A stretch of DNA of 64,000 bases. It comes from Shimazuella alba. GTDB lineage: Bacteria > Bacillota > Bacilli > Thermoactinomycetales > Thermoactinomycetaceae. Shown one piece after another: positions 1-9,320 of the stretch. The position numbers and the translations under genes are program-made. Every line of letters starts with the position of its first letter. The first letter of the stretch is position 1. The notes under the pieces are model-generated. The model saw nothing but the letters and a program-made list of their open reading frames with translations, made no database searches and was not told the origin of the DNA. The stretch covers positions 310,001-374,000 of the forward strand of contig NZ_WUUL01000003.1 of assembly GCF_009831235.1 (NCBI RefSeq), given 5' to 3'.

Positions 1-220
1 CATTGCCGCATTGCTGTGCTTCGGTTCCATCGGAGTTAAATATTCTCATCTGAAGGTCAGCCTGTTCAGAGGGTAAAATAAACACAAGCCCATCTGCTCC
101 AACGCCTGTATGTCGATCACAGACTTTTTTTGCTAATTCTAGTACGTCATCTGGGAGTGTATCTTCCATATGAACAACAACAAAATCATTTCCCAAACCA
201 TGCATTTTATGAAATTTCAT
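1..220 (-). CDS. dapF: Diaminopimelate epimerase, N-terminal part (runs off window)
   Basis: This enzyme interconverts LL- and meso-diaminopimelate in the cytoplasm, for lysine and peptidoglycan synthesis. Only the first 73 codons lie in the window, and the gene continues past base 1. The start MKFHKMHGLGNDF is the family hallmark, with Asn11 in the GND substrate loop. The sequence FNSDGTEAQQCGN ends the visible part and carries the first of the two catalytic cysteines at residue 71. The ATG at 220 is preceded by an AAGGAAAT ribosome site. It follows the Ca-ATPase gene on the same strand. Confidence 0.93.
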   Translation of the reverse strand, partial: MKFHKMHGLGNDFVVVHMEDTLPDDVLELAKKVCDRHTGVGADGLVFILPSEQADLQMRIFNSDGTEAQQCGN

Positions 221-234
221 GATGTATTTCCTTT

Positions 235-2907
235 CTATTGTGGCAATGCTCTTCTTATCGGTTTTCGTAACTGATCCAATAAACCTGCTAGAATAACAGG
301 TAAAGTGGATGTAACAATGATCAACAGCCATTCATGCAGTCGAAGTGGTACCGTATGGAAAATAGGTTGCAGTGGTGGATAATAAATCACCACAAGTAAT
401 AAGAAAACAGAGATAATCACGGCAAAACAGAGTGTCAGATTAGAAAGCGGGTTTCGTTCAAAAATAGTCCCCGTCGATCTACAGTCAAATACATAGATTA
501 ATTGCGCGAAAACGAGTGTAGTAAATGCTACTGTCTGGGCGAGCATCAATTGTCCACCTTCTTGATACGTAACCCAAAATGCAAGCAGAGAACACAGGCC
601 TATCAATAATCCACGTGTTACAATTTTCCATCCTACACGACGAGCAAATATATTTTCCCTGCTATCACGAGGAGCTCGCGACATGGTATCTTCTTCTGCT
701 GGGTCTACCCCTAAAGCCATCGCTGGCAGTCCATCTGTTACTAAGTTTACCCATAAGATTTGTATGGGGATAAGTGGTAGAGGAAGTCCCGCCAACATAG
801 CGAAAAACATAACCAAGATTTCCCCAACATTACTCGCTAGTAAATAACTGATAAACTTTTGTATATTATCATAGATGTGACGTCCTTCTTCAATAGCAGA
901 AACAATAGTGGAAAAATTATCATTGGCAAGAATCAGCGATGATGCTTCCTTGGATACATCTGTACCTGTTTTTCCCATCGCAATCCCGATATCTGCTGCT
1001 TTGATGGCTGGAGCATCATTGACCCCATCCCCTGTCATGGCTACAACATGCCCTTTTTGTTGCAGAGCTGAAACTATTTTCAACTTATGTTCTGGTGAAA
1101 CACGCGCATACACATCAATTTTTTCCACTTGTTGTTGAAATTCGCTATCTTCCATATTGTAGATATCTCGTCCTGTCACTGTCAAACCATTTGGTCGCTT
1201 GATTCCAAGTTGAATCGCTATTGCCTCAGCAGTTGCCTGGTGATCTCCTGTGATCATAACTGTCCGTATGCCCGCTTTTCGACAAAGTCTAATTGCTTCT
1301 CTGACTTCTTTACGCGGTGGATCTATCATACCAGTTAAGCCAACAAATACTAAATTCCGCTCCAACTGGGCTTCGGATTGTGTTTGGATAGAGCCTGTTA
1401 ATTCTCGATATGCAAAAGCAAGATTCCGCAAGGCATTGGATGCTAAATTTTCGTTTTGATTTAGTAATTGCTGGCGTATTTTCGCTGTCATTGGTTCTAT
1501 TCGCCCATTTTGATAAATATGGGTACAATCTCGAATTAAAACATCTGGTGCACCTTTGACCAAGAGCTTTTTTTGCTTTTTCATATCTTCTACCACGACA
1601 GACATCATTTTTCTTTCGGAATCAAATGGATGCTCTTTTATTTTTACCAAGCTACCCTCTAATCCGTTTTTGGTGACACCACCATGTGCTCCCATCACCA
1701 ACAGTGCACCCTCTGTTGGGTCGCCTTCATAACTTACTTTCTTCCCTTTTTGTACTAATGTAGCATTGTTACAAAAAACTGCAATTTCTAAAAGCTGCTT
1801 CACCATAGGATTCTGAAAGGATCGAAGTTCTTTTTTCTCATCTGATAGTGTAATAAGCTGTTGGTCCGTGTAAATATGGGTAACTGTCATTTTATTTTCT
1901 GTTAACGTTCCTGTTTTATCAGAGCAAATAACTGATGCACAGCCGAGCGTTTCAACAGATGGTAACTTTCGAACAATCGCCTGTCGCTTTATCATTCGCT
2001 GCACACCTAGTGCTAAAGCAATAGTGACAATTGCTGGCAATCCTTCTGGAATGGCGGCAACAGCAAGACTAACCCCTGCGAGAAACATTTTGTATAAATC
2101 TTGACCATGCATGACACCTGTAATCACAACCAATGCTGTTAAAAAAAGCGCTACAACAATTAAGATTTTCCCGAGTTGTTCCAAACGTCTCTGTAATGGT
2201 GTTACGTTTTGCTCTGTACTTTGAATCAAATGAGCGATTCTGCCCATTTCTGTATCCATTCCTGTGTTTACTACAATTCCTACCCCAGAACCTTTCACTA
2301 CCATCGTACCCATAAAACTCATATTTCGATAATCAGCTAATGTCAGCTCTCTATGTAATAATGGTTCCACTATTTTCTCCACTGATAGAGATTCCCCTGT
2401 CAAAGCGGATTCTTCTATCATCAATCCAGTAGCGGTCATCCATCGTAAATCGGCAGGGATGCGATCTCCACTAGCTAGTGACACCATATCACCTGGCACA
2501 AGAAGTGCTGCATCTATACGTTTCCATACTCCATCACGAAATACTTTTGCCATTGGAGCTGATAATTTTTTCAAAGCAGATAACGAACGCTCCGCTTTTA
2601 CTTCTTGAACAAATCCTAGAATAGAATTAAGCACAATAATGCTAAGAATAGCTATTGCATCCACGTACTCACCAAGCAGACCGGAGATCAGAGTTGCAAC
2701 AAGCAAAATAAGCACCATAAAATCTTGAAATTGATTTAAGAACAATGCAACTAAAGATACCTTCTCTCCAGAAGTCAGCTGATTATTTCCGACCGTTGCT
2801 AGACGACTCTTCGCTTCTTTTTCCGTCAAACCAGTAGTTTTGTCTACCTGATAAAAATCTGCTACTTTCTCTGCTGTCCATTCTACAAAACGAGATGAAT
2901 CCGTCAT
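235..2907 (-). CDS. yloB: Calcium-transporting P-type ATPase (P2A class)
   Basis: An integral membrane pump, likely exporting Ca2+, of the SERCA-like type IIA family and about 890 residues, the usual size. An N-terminal cation-ATPase domain is followed by the actuator loop TGES near residue 170, the membrane motif PEGLP near 287 that supplies a Ca2+ ligand, the phosphorylation site CSDKTGTLT (Asp about 330), the hinge GDGVNDAPA and the [11 protein letters not shown] segment in the C-terminal helices. I chose the ATG at 2907 because AAGGAGG sits just before it; an in-frame ATG at 2943 would add 12 residues but has no ribosome site. It is divergent from rqcH, as yloA and yloB are neighbours in Bacillus. 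The gene name is by homology and position. Confidence 0.93.
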   Translation of the reverse strand: MTDSSRFVEWTAEKVADFYQVDKTTGLTEKEAKSRLATVGNNQLTSGEKVSLVALFLNQFQDFMVLILLVATLISGLLGEYVDAIAILSIIVLNSILGFVQEVKAERSLSALKKLSAPMAKVFRDGVWKRIDAALLVPGDMVSLASGDRIPADLRWMTATGLMIEESALTGESLSVEKIVEPLLHRELTLADYRNMSFMGTMVVKGSGVGIVVNTGMDTEMGRIAHLIQSTEQNVTPLQRRLEQLGKILIVVALFLTALVVITGVMHGQDLYKMFLAGVSLAVAAIPEGLPAIVTIALALGVQRMIKRQAIVRKLPSVETLGCASVICSDKTGTLTENKMTVTHIYTDQQLITLSDEKKELRSFQNPMVKQLLEIAVFCNNATLVQKGKKVSYEGDPTEGALLVMGAHGGVTKNGLEGSLVKIKEHPFDSERKMMSVVVEDMKKQKKLLVKGAPDVLIRDCTHIYQNGRIEPMTAKIRQQLLNQNENLASNALRNLAFAYRELTGSIQTQSEAQLERNLVFVGLTGMIDPPRKEVREAIRLCRKAGIRTVMITGDHQATAEAIAIQLGIKRPNGLTVTGRDIYNMEDSEFQQQVEKIDVYARVSPEHKLKIVSALQQKGHVVAMTGDGVNDAPAIKAADIGIAMGKTGTDVSKEASSLILANDNFSTIVSAIEEGRHIYDNIQKFISYLLASNVGEILVMFFAMLAGLPLPLIPIQILWVNLVTDGLPAMALGVDPAEEDTMSRAPRDSRENIFARRVGWKIVTRGLLIGLCSLLAFWVTYQEGGQLMLAQTVAFTTLVFAQLIYVFDCRSTGTIFERNPLSNLTLCFAVIISVFLLLVVIYYPPLQPIFHTVPLRLHEWLLIIVTSTLPVILAGLLDQLRKPIRRALPQ

Positions 2908-3032
2908 GTCTTTCCTCCTTGTCCCACAACCTTCTCTATTCATCTTATGCAGGACAAGCGCAGTTAGAAGTAAAGAATGGTTTTACAAACCGGGTTCATG
3001 TAAAATGAAAAACATAAGGGAGTGTAGGAAGA

Positions 3033-4742
3033 ATGTCATTCGATGGAACCGTTACTCGTGCAGTAGTGCACGAATTACATAATGAATTAACAAGTGGACG
3101 GATTACAAAAATTTATCAACCGAGCCAGTGGGAAATAGTATTTACGATTCGAGCAAAGGGAAAGAATCACCGTTTGATGCTTTCTTGTCATCCTGTCTAT
3201 GCCAGAGTCCATCTCACAACTGCTACTTATGAAAATCCAGCAGAACCCCCTATGTTCTGCATGTTGTTACGGAAACAATTAGAGGGCGGTATTATCGAAC
3301 GGATTGAACAAGTAGAGATGGAGCGGATTATTCATTTATGGATGAAAGGAAAAAATGAACTCGGAGACATTGTAGAGCGAAAATTAGTAATTGAAGTCAT
3401 GGGGCGTCACAGTAATATTATTTTGCTTGATCCAGCGACAGATAAGGTAATTGACGGATTGCGCCGAGTAGGCTTTCAAACAAGTCAATATCGACAAGTA
3501 TTACCTGGAGTTACCTACCTGTCCCCACCTGACCAAGGAAAGAGTAATCCACTAACAGCCCAGCACGACAGCTTCATTGCTAGCTTGGATTACAATGCAG
3601 GGCAATTGTCCAGACAAATGGTTACCCAGTACATGGGTCTTGGTCCCTTACCAGCAGAAGAAATCCTCAGCAAAGCGAAGCTTGGAGATCGTCAGTCCCT
3701 CTGGGATTCCTTTTATCATTGGCAGCAAGATATGTTAGCCCATCATTATCAACCTGAAATTGTAATCAGTAAGAATCGGCCTCAGTTTGCTTCTATACCT
3801 TTGACACATCTAAAAGGAGACCATCGATCATTTGCGACGATGAGCTTATGTTTAGATGCCTTCTTTACAGATAAAGCAGAACGTGATCGTGTTGGTCAAC
3901 AAACCCAAGCATTGGTTCAGAAACTACATAGAGAAGTAGAAAAAAACAAGCGAAAGATAAAGATATTGCAAAAAGAAATTGCAAACTCCTCCAAAGCGGA
4001 AACATCGCGGTTATACGGAGAATTACTGACTACTTATTTGCATCAAATCAAACGAGGAGATAAATCGGTTACAGTTGTTAATTACTACGATGAAACGGAA
4101 AAAGAAATAACCATACCACTGAACCCAACGCTTTCGCCAAATGAAAATGCACAGCGATACTTTAAAAAATACCAGAAATTAAAAGCCGGGAAACATTATA
4201 ATGAGGAACAAATCCAGATTGCGATCGAAGAAAATCATTACTTAGAATCTGTACTATCCCAAATTGCTTTGGCAAATCTAGCAGAAATTGAACAGATACG
4301 TGAGGAGCTGACAGAAGAAGGATGGATCAAAAAACAAATAAGAAAAGGCAGACAGAAATCTTCTCAACCTACTCCCTCTACTTATACAGCAAGTGACGGC
4401 ACTACGATATTAGTTGGCAAAAACAACAAACAAAATGATAGACTCACACATCAAGTAGCTAAAAAAACAGATACTTGGCTTCACACCAAAGATATTCCTG
4501 GTTCCCATGTCGTGATAAGATCTGATCACGTTTCCGAAAATACCTTAATAGAAGCTGCGATGCTAGCTGCTTACTATAGCAAAGCAAGGGAATCGAGTCA
4601 GGTTCCTGTAGACTACACGCTTGTAAAACATGTGAAAAAACCATCTGGTGCACGACCTGGATTTGTCATTTATGTGGAACAAAAAACACTATATGTAACT
4701 CCTGATGACCAAAAGGTAAAGCAAATATTGAACAACAAATAA
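3033..4742 (+). CDS. rqcH: Ribosome quality control protein RqcH (NFACT family)
   Basis: RqcH binds stalled 50S-peptidyl-tRNA complexes and recruits tRNA-Ala to add alanine tails that mark nascent chains for degradation. In older literature the family is called fibronectin-binding protein (YloA/FbpA). At 569 residues it is full length. It has an NFACT-N domain with GRHSNIILLD near residue 127, a helix-hairpin-helix middle part, a charged coiled coil from about 295 to 345, and a C-terminal NFACT-R domain beginning ASDGTTILVGKNNKQND near 452. The catalytic DR pair reported for the family at 97-98 reads Glu97-Arg98 here. Translation starts at ATG 3033 after GGAAG. A terminator follows directly. 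Confidence 0.93.
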   Translation: MSFDGTVTRAVVHELHNELTSGRITKIYQPSQWEIVFTIRAKGKNHRLMLSCHPVYARVHLTTATYENPAEPPMFCMLLRKQLEGGIIERIEQVEMERIIHLWMKGKNELGDIVERKLVIEVMGRHSNIILLDPATDKVIDGLRRVGFQTSQYRQVLPGVTYLSPPDQGKSNPLTAQHDSFIASLDYNAGQLSRQMVTQYMGLGPLPAEEILSKAKLGDRQSLWDSFYHWQQDMLAHHYQPEIVISKNRPQFASIPLTHLKGDHRSFATMSLCLDAFFTDKAERDRVGQQTQALVQKLHREVEKNKRKIKILQKEIANSSKAETSRLYGELLTTYLHQIKRGDKSVTVVNYYDETEKEITIPLNPTLSPNENAQRYFKKYQKLKAGKHYNEEQIQIAIEENHYLESVLSQIALANLAEIEQIREELTEEGWIKKQIRKGRQKSSQPTPSTYTASDGTTILVGKNNKQNDRLTHQVAKKTDTWLHTKDIPGSHVVIRSDHVSENTLIEAAMLAAYYSKARESSQVPVDYTLVKHVKKPSGARPGFVIYVEQKTLYVTPDDQKVKQILNNK

Positions 4743-4746
4743 AACA

Positions 4747-4778
4747 ATACCCCTTTGCATATGAGAGGGGTATTTTTC
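4747..4778 (+). terminator. rqcH terminator
   Basis: ATACCCCT pairs with AGGGGTAT around a short loop and is followed by a run of T, five bases after the rqcH stop codon. Confidence 0.85.
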
Positions 4779-4856
4779 TTTCACTTTAGTATGTAGATAA
4801 TCGTCTGTGAAATTCTAACGATCCATGCCAAAAGCCCTATCAAAGCATATACTAAT

Positions 4857-5100
4857 CTATCGTTGCAAAAACGAGTATAGTTTGATTCCATAGGCTTTGT
4901 TAAGCCCATGCATTATTCCTTTTCGAAGAAAAGAAATTTGCTTTTGAAATGTCAGTATCAAGAAAATAACGAACCAAGTGATGGGAAAATAGATACTATA
5001 CGTCTTTAAGGCACTTTCAAAATCATCCAAAGATTCGTATGGCAACAACCATCGCAAAGATGAAGCTGGTGACCAGATTTTGTCCGGTTTTCTTAAACAT
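4857..5100 (-). pseudogene. Frameshifted small membrane protein, DUF2798-like
   Basis: A good ribosome site (AGGAGAAAT) precedes an ATG at 5100 that reads MFKKTGQNLVTSFIFAMVVA and then stops after 25 codons. The next frame, opening at about 5057, continues with PYESLDDFESALKTYS, a hydrophobic helix (YFPITWFVIFLILTF) and a basic tail. Joined, they give a two-helix protein of about 80 residues that resembles the DUF2798 type. A single-base indel in GTTGTTGCCATACGA explains the break. It may be a dead gene or a sequencing error. The family call rests on shape, not on a diagnostic motif. Confidence 0.4.
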
Positions 5101-5456
5101 TTTTATTTCTCCTGAGACCGATGCATTATTCGTATCAAAAGCGCAGATGTAAGTGGAGGCAGTGCCCGTTGTGTTTTTCAACAACAGAACCTTATAACGC
5201 TATATAAACCATGAATGAAATAAAATAATTTGTAAAATGTGTATGAATGTAAAAAATAAGAAACTCCTTCCATTAGCAAAATACTTATTCTTCATAGTTC
5301 ACACATATTTCGTATATAAAATCATTATATACTATTTAGTATATAATGATTTTTACATATGATAGGATTATTTAGTATAGTATATATAGAAATATAAATC
5401 CACTTTATATTTACAATGATTTCTATTTAGAATATCGTAGAAAAGAGGATACAGCT
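5101..5456. other. AT-rich intergenic stretch with a perfect palindrome
   Basis: I see no coding frame here. The main feature is a perfect 17-bp inverted repeat with a 2-base loop at 5318-5353 (AAAATCATTATATACTA and its complement). The rest is A/T-rich and presumably carries the promoter of the rarD-type gene. A ribosome site (AAAAGAGGATA) lies just before 5457. Confidence 0.5.
5318..5353. repeat. Perfect 17-bp AT-rich inverted repeat
   Basis: AAAATCATTATATACTA at 5318-5334 is the exact reverse complement of 5337-5353, with only TT between. It contains almost no G or C, so it is a poor RNA hairpin. It lies about 100 bases before the rarD-type start and could be an operator or an old insertion scar. 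Confidence 0.6.
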
Positions 5457-6383
5457 ATGTCATCACAGCAAAAAGATGATAGAGTCGGCATGTGGTATGC
5501 GACAGCCACTTTTATTTCCTGGGGAATATTGCCCATCTACTGGAACTCTATGAAACAAGTTCCTTCCTTGCAAATACTGGCACATCGTTTTGTCTGGTCT
5601 TTTATTTTTGTAGCCATTTTGATTACATTAAATAAACAATGGCCGCTTATCAAACAAGTTTTTTCCAATTTAACAACGGTTTTTTATATAGCTGGATGTG
5701 CCATTTTTATCAGTGCAAATTGGTTTATTTATATTTGGTCCGTTACCAACAACCATGTGATTGAGTGTAGTTTGGGATATTACATCAATCCACTGATAAG
5801 TATTGCATTTGGTATGATTTTTTTTAAAGAACGACTAAATAAGTGGCAAACTGTGTCGCTCTGTCTTGCATCTATTAGTGTTATTATTCTGACTATTCAA
5901 TATGGACAGATACCTTGGATTTCTCTATCTCTTGCACTTTCCTTTGCTTTGTATGGTTTATTCAAAAAATTAGTACAAGCGGATGCGATGATTTCACTAG
6001 CTTTGGAAACCATGATTATGGCTCCCTTTGCCCTTATCTACTTGGCTTTCCTGGAGGCTAATGGAACTGGTGCTATTGCTCACGTATCTCCATTGGTTAT
6101 GGTGCTGCTTATTTGTTCTGGTATTATCACTGCTCTGCCTTTGCTATGGTTTGCAATCGGTTCAAAACGAGTTTCTATGTTTACAATGGGATTTTTGCAA
6201 TACATTGCCCCTAGTCTCAATCTTATTTTAGGAATTTTCTTCTTTCATGAGACCTTTACATCCATCGAATTTATTAGTTTTGGATTTATCTGGATAGCTC
6301 TTCTTATCTTTACATTTTCTCGTATGCGCTTATCCAAACCGATCATAAAAGAAAACAACTTAGTAGTGAAGGAGAATACGTAA
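5457..6383 (+). CDS. rarD: RarD-type EamA/DMT transporter
   Basis: A 308-residue integral membrane protein with about ten hydrophobic helices. The opening GMWYATATFISWGILPIYW and the segment AHRFVWSFIF are typical of RarD, the 'chloramphenicol-sensitive protein' branch of the drug/metabolite transporter superfamily. SANWFIYIWSVTNNHVIE and the ICSGIITALPLLWFA region agree. The substrate is not known for most members. It stands alone between a long AT-rich spacer and a bidirectional terminator shared with the convergent metallo-hydrolase gene. Confidence 0.9.
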   Translation: MSSQQKDDRVGMWYATATFISWGILPIYWNSMKQVPSLQILAHRFVWSFIFVAILITLNKQWPLIKQVFSNLTTVFYIAGCAIFISANWFIYIWSVTNNHVIECSLGYYINPLISIAFGMIFFKERLNKWQTVSLCLASISVIILTIQYGQIPWISLSLALSFALYGLFKKLVQADAMISLALETMIMAPFALIYLAFLEANGTGAIAHVSPLVMVLLICSGIITALPLLWFAIGSKRVSMFTMGFLQYIAPSLNLILGIFFFHETFTSIEFISFGFIWIALLIFTFSRMRLSKPIIKENNLVVKENT

Positions 6384-6419
6384 AACCCCAGTTTTTTAAC
6401 TGGGGTTTATTATATTTTT
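6383..6419. terminator. Bidirectional terminator
   Basis: AAACCCCAG pairs with CTGGGGTTT and has A/T runs on both sides, between convergent genes ending at 6383 and 6431. Confidence 0.8.
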
Positions 6420-6430
6420 CTGCAAAGAAA

Positions 6431-7189
6431 CTATCTATGAAATGAGAGACTTTCTCCATCTTGTGGCAAATGGAATCTATCAAACATATCCCTTTGTACC
6501 AGATAATCGCTGAGGTTTTTCCTCGTGAGTAAGCAATGGTTCCAAGCATCCATATGCGTCACGATAATATTGCTTTCTGGAGATGCTAGGCGCAGTTGTC
6601 TGATGTCTTCTGTATCCATGGTGATGGCACCACCAGTTAAAAATTGGGCAGCGCCCGCAAAAGCGACGATCACTTCTGGTCGATTTTCCTCTAATGCTTG
6701 TTCCACTTCTTCACACCAAATGCTGTCTCCAATAATATAAACAGATGGCTCTCCAGCTGCTTGTAAGATAAACCCAGAAACTGACCCCATTTGTTTTCCA
6801 ATCTCTCCCCGTCCATGTTGCCCACTAGTGCGGGTAATCGCAATGCCTTCCCATGTATTCTGCTCTTGTATCACTTGTACTTGGGTAAAAGATGCTTCTT
6901 CCACTCTAGCTTTGTCTTCGGGTTGGCAAAAGAGTAATGTTTCTTTTGGGAGTAACGCTATTGCCGCATCATCAAAATGATCGCGATGAGTGTGAGTGAG
7001 CAGAATCGCATCCGGCTTCTTATACTCATTCAATTCTACGGATAACTCTACTAAAGGGTTTGCTTGTTGATTAGGAGTATGAGGGGTAGCTTCTACTTCC
7101 CCTTTTTTACTAAACATCGGATCTACTAAAAATTTTTTTCCGGCATATTCCATCCATAAGGTGGCATGTCGAATTAATTGTAGATTCAC
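6431..7189 (-). CDS. Metallo-beta-lactamase-fold hydrolase (UlaG/YtkL-like)
   Basis: A cytosolic protein of about 252 residues from the MBL superfamily. The metal motif HTHRDHFD (HxHxDH) lies at about residue 66. Other fold marks are the early LVDP strand, a histidine in SGQHGRG, the Asp in YIIGDSIW and the final VTHMDAWNH. The best start is the GTG at 7189, because AAAGGG lies eight bases before it; a GTG at 7198 directly abuts that site and is less likely. The substrate cannot be told; relatives include L-ascorbate-6-phosphate lactonase-like and general phosphodiesterase-like enzymes. Single gene, convergent with rarD. Confidence 0.85.
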   Translation of the reverse strand: MNLQLIRHATLWMEYAGKKFLVDPMFSKKGEVEATPHTPNQQANPLVELSVELNEYKKPDAILLTHTHRDHFDDAAIALLPKETLLFCQPEDKARVEEASFTQVQVIQEQNTWEGIAITRTSGQHGRGEIGKQMGSVSGFILQAAGEPSVYIIGDSIWCEEVEQALEENRPEVIVAFAGAAQFLTGGAITMDTEDIRQLRLASPESNIIVTHMDAWNHCLLTRKNLSDYLVQRDMFDRFHLPQDGESLSFHR

Positions 7190-7267
7190 GTCAAGCACCC
7201 TTTCTTAGGAAAATATATTTAATCCAAATATTTTCCTAAATATAGCACAAGCTGCAGTTTAAAGCTA

Positions 7268-7945
7268 TTATTCTAATAGTTCTCTACGGAGCTTGCGTGT
7301 CCAAATATCTGCTTGTCTGACTATCTCTGGTAGCCTACTTTCTTTTCCTACTTGTTCCATACTTAATCGGATCGCATCATCCAATGTCATCTGATTTCCA
7401 ACGGACACATACACTGGCTTTACTTCCGTTTGCGTACGTACTACTGCCCCTATACATTCTCCTTTATCATAAATATATTGATAATCTCCTTGATCATTTC
7501 CCAACTCACCATGTGTTCCCAACAAATATGTTTTGGCAACACCAATCGTTGGTTTTTGCAAAAAGAAAGATGCATGAGTGGCAATCCCCATTCTTATTGG
7601 GTGAAGCATTCCATTTCCATCAAAGAAAACAACATCCGGTTCGATACTCAGTTTCTCCCATGCTCGTAAAATGAGTGGCAGTTCACGAAAAGCGAGCATT
7701 CCCGGAACATACGGCTCTTCTACGATATCCACATGATGTACGACTTCTTTTATTACTTTGGTTTGATGATCCATGATGAGGAGTACAGCTACTGCTTTGT
7801 CTTCGTGATAAGCAAGGTCTATGCCACAAATGACACGGGGTAAACCTTCATAGGAGACTTCTTTTATTTGTGATCTTAATTCTTCCTGTAGTTTGCTCTT
7901 ATATTCAGATTTTATCGGAAAAGTATGTATGGAATAATGTTTCAT
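7268..7945 (-). CDS. nfi: Endonuclease V (deoxyinosine repair)
   Basis: Cleaves DNA next to deoxyinosine, starting repair of deaminated adenine. 225 residues is the usual size. The three acidic catalytic positions are visible: Asp43 in CGIDLAY, Glu88 in LAFRELP and Asp109 in VFFDGNGMLHP, followed by the conserved GVAKTYLLG. A strong ribosome site (TAGGAGGGAAC) fixes the ATG at 7945. It is transcribed alone, away from the foreign HD gene at 8198. Confidence 0.93.
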   Translation of the reverse strand: MKHYSIHTFPIKSEYKSKLQEELRSQIKEVSYEGLPRVICGIDLAYHEDKAVAVLLIMDHQTKVIKEVVHHVDIVEEPYVPGMLAFRELPLILRAWEKLSIEPDVVFFDGNGMLHPIRMGIATHASFFLQKPTIGVAKTYLLGTHGELGNDQGDYQYIYDKGECIGAVVRTQTEVKPVYVSVGNQMTLDDAIRLSMEQVGKESRLPEIVRQADIWTRKLRRELLE

Positions 7946-8197
7946 GTTCCCTCCTAAGAAATATCATATAATCATTGTACCAAAAATAATAAGAATACAA
8001 TCCTTTTAAATGGGAATTCAATTAAAAAACAGATCGATGTTTTTTAATATTATCGGAAAATAAATATATATTTAAAATGATGTGTCTAAAATAAAAATTC
8101 ATATAATTTACTTATTTTTTTGTCTATTTTTATGATATATTTGGATTACACACATGCCAAGTAACTGGCATCACACACAGAGGAAAGGTACACCGTC
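7946..8197. other. AT-rich spacer upstream of foreign HD gene
   Basis: A very A/T-rich divergent intergenic region. It changes abruptly to GC-rich coding sequence at 8198. A GAGGAAAGG ribosome site lies at about 8180-8188, and a short palindrome (TGCCAAGTAACTGGCA) at 8154-8169 could be an operator. No gene is visible. Confidence 0.45.
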
Positions 8198-9244
8198 ATG
8201 GCCTCCAAGGCTTTCTGGAACTACGCTGAACTCCGCCCTCACATGGGTGCGTTCCCGGTTCCGGAGGAGTTCTCCACCTGGTACGAACTTCCCAACAATC
8301 TCGAGGAGGAACTCAGGAACTACCTGCCCAATGGCAAGGAGCTTGAGGCTCTCGAGTGGTCGAAGTTCGAGCGCGTGCTGAGCAGTGCTCTGTTCGCCGC
8401 TCATATGACCGTGCAGTACTCCAACCCCGCCTACCACAACCTCCGTCACTTCGTGGAGATCGTGGAGGCAGGCAAGGAACTGCTTGACGGCTACGAGGAG
8501 CTGACTTCGAATCGAGTTCCCAGGCTGTTCTCGTGGCTGTCTTCGAAGTCGGAGCATGCCACGAAGCTGATCTCGCGACTGTATGCGAAGCGTGCTCCCA
8601 AGAAGATCGACGACGCGATCAAGCAGGCATTCCTCTTCGCGCTCGCGTTCCATGACTGTGGTCACAGCGGGTGCACGTTCCGTAGCATGTCCACGGAGCC
8701 GGAGAAGCTGTTCCGTTCCGAGGAGGGCATGGACGTCTCCACCGAGTACGTCAGCATGATCGAGGCCGATGCGCAGGCCAAGCTGCTCGGGTTCAACCCG
8801 GCCGCTCGCCTCTTCATCAGCTACATCATCGCGAGTTCCACCTATGGTGTCGGCACCGAGGAGGGCAAGCGCATTGGGATTTCTCACATCGCACCCAAGG
8901 ATCTCTTCGGTCGGTTCGTCATGCTGGCCGATGTCTGCCCGAAGAGCACCATGTCGGCTGCTGCGTTCGATGGCTCCGCCGTCAACGTCGCGGAAACCCC
9001 GGCCACTGGAAAGTCGAAGAACTTCGAGGCTCTGGTCAACGGTCAGTCCGGCTTCTACGGGTACATCGAGTCCAACATGGACAAGGTGGACGAACAGGCG
9101 GGGGTGCCGCTGACCCAGTACCTCGGGTGGCGTCGAGCACTCTCCAACAGCAAGAGTCGTGTCACCTCGATCGGTACCTCCACTATGGAGGGTGCCGTGA
9201 ACGGTGCCATCTTCGAGTCCGTGTACCGCTCCTTCGCGGAGTAA
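8198..9244 (+). CDS. PDEase-I-like HD-domain phosphohydrolase (foreign, GC-rich)
   Basis: A 348-residue soluble protein. It carries the signature order of class I cyclic nucleotide phosphodiesterases: YHNLRH (residues 79-84, HNxxH), FHDCGHSG (151-158, HDxxHxG), a helix IIASSTYG (about 210) where PDEs have the ATDM segment, and the metal Asp245 in RFVMLADVCPKST, which mirrors the PDE HxADxSNPxK motif. Metal ligands H84, H152, D153 and D245 are therefore all present. The role may be hydrolysis of a cyclic or modified nucleotide, but the substrate is unknown. The gene is strikingly G/C-rich at third positions, unlike its neighbours, so recent transfer is likely. Monocistronic, with its own ribosome site and hairpin terminator. 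The antisense strand is also open for about 390 codons, a by-product of GC content. Confidence 0.7.
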   Translation: MASKAFWNYAELRPHMGAFPVPEEFSTWYELPNNLEEELRNYLPNGKELEALEWSKFERVLSSALFAAHMTVQYSNPAYHNLRHFVEIVEAGKELLDGYEELTSNRVPRLFSWLSSKSEHATKLISRLYAKRAPKKIDDAIKQAFLFALAFHDCGHSGCTFRSMSTEPEKLFRSEEGMDVSTEYVSMIEADAQAKLLGFNPAARLFISYIIASSTYGVGTEEGKRIGISHIAPKDLFGRFVMLADVCPKSTMSAAAFDGSAVNVAETPATGKSKNFEALVNGQSGFYGYIESNMDKVDEQAGVPLTQYLGWRRALSNSKSRVTSIGTSTMEGAVNGAIFESVYRSFAE

Positions 9245-9267
9245 AATATGTGATGTAATGTCGGTTT

Positions 9268-9310
9268 GCTGCCCCTCCCAATTCTCGAAAAGAGATGCAA
9301 GAGGGGCAGC
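9268..9310 (+). terminator. Terminator after HD gene
   Basis: GCTGCCCCTC pairs with GAGGGGCAGC and is followed by AGTACTTTTATT. It sits between convergent genes and may serve both. Confidence 0.85.
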
Positions 9311-9320
9311 AGTACTTTTA

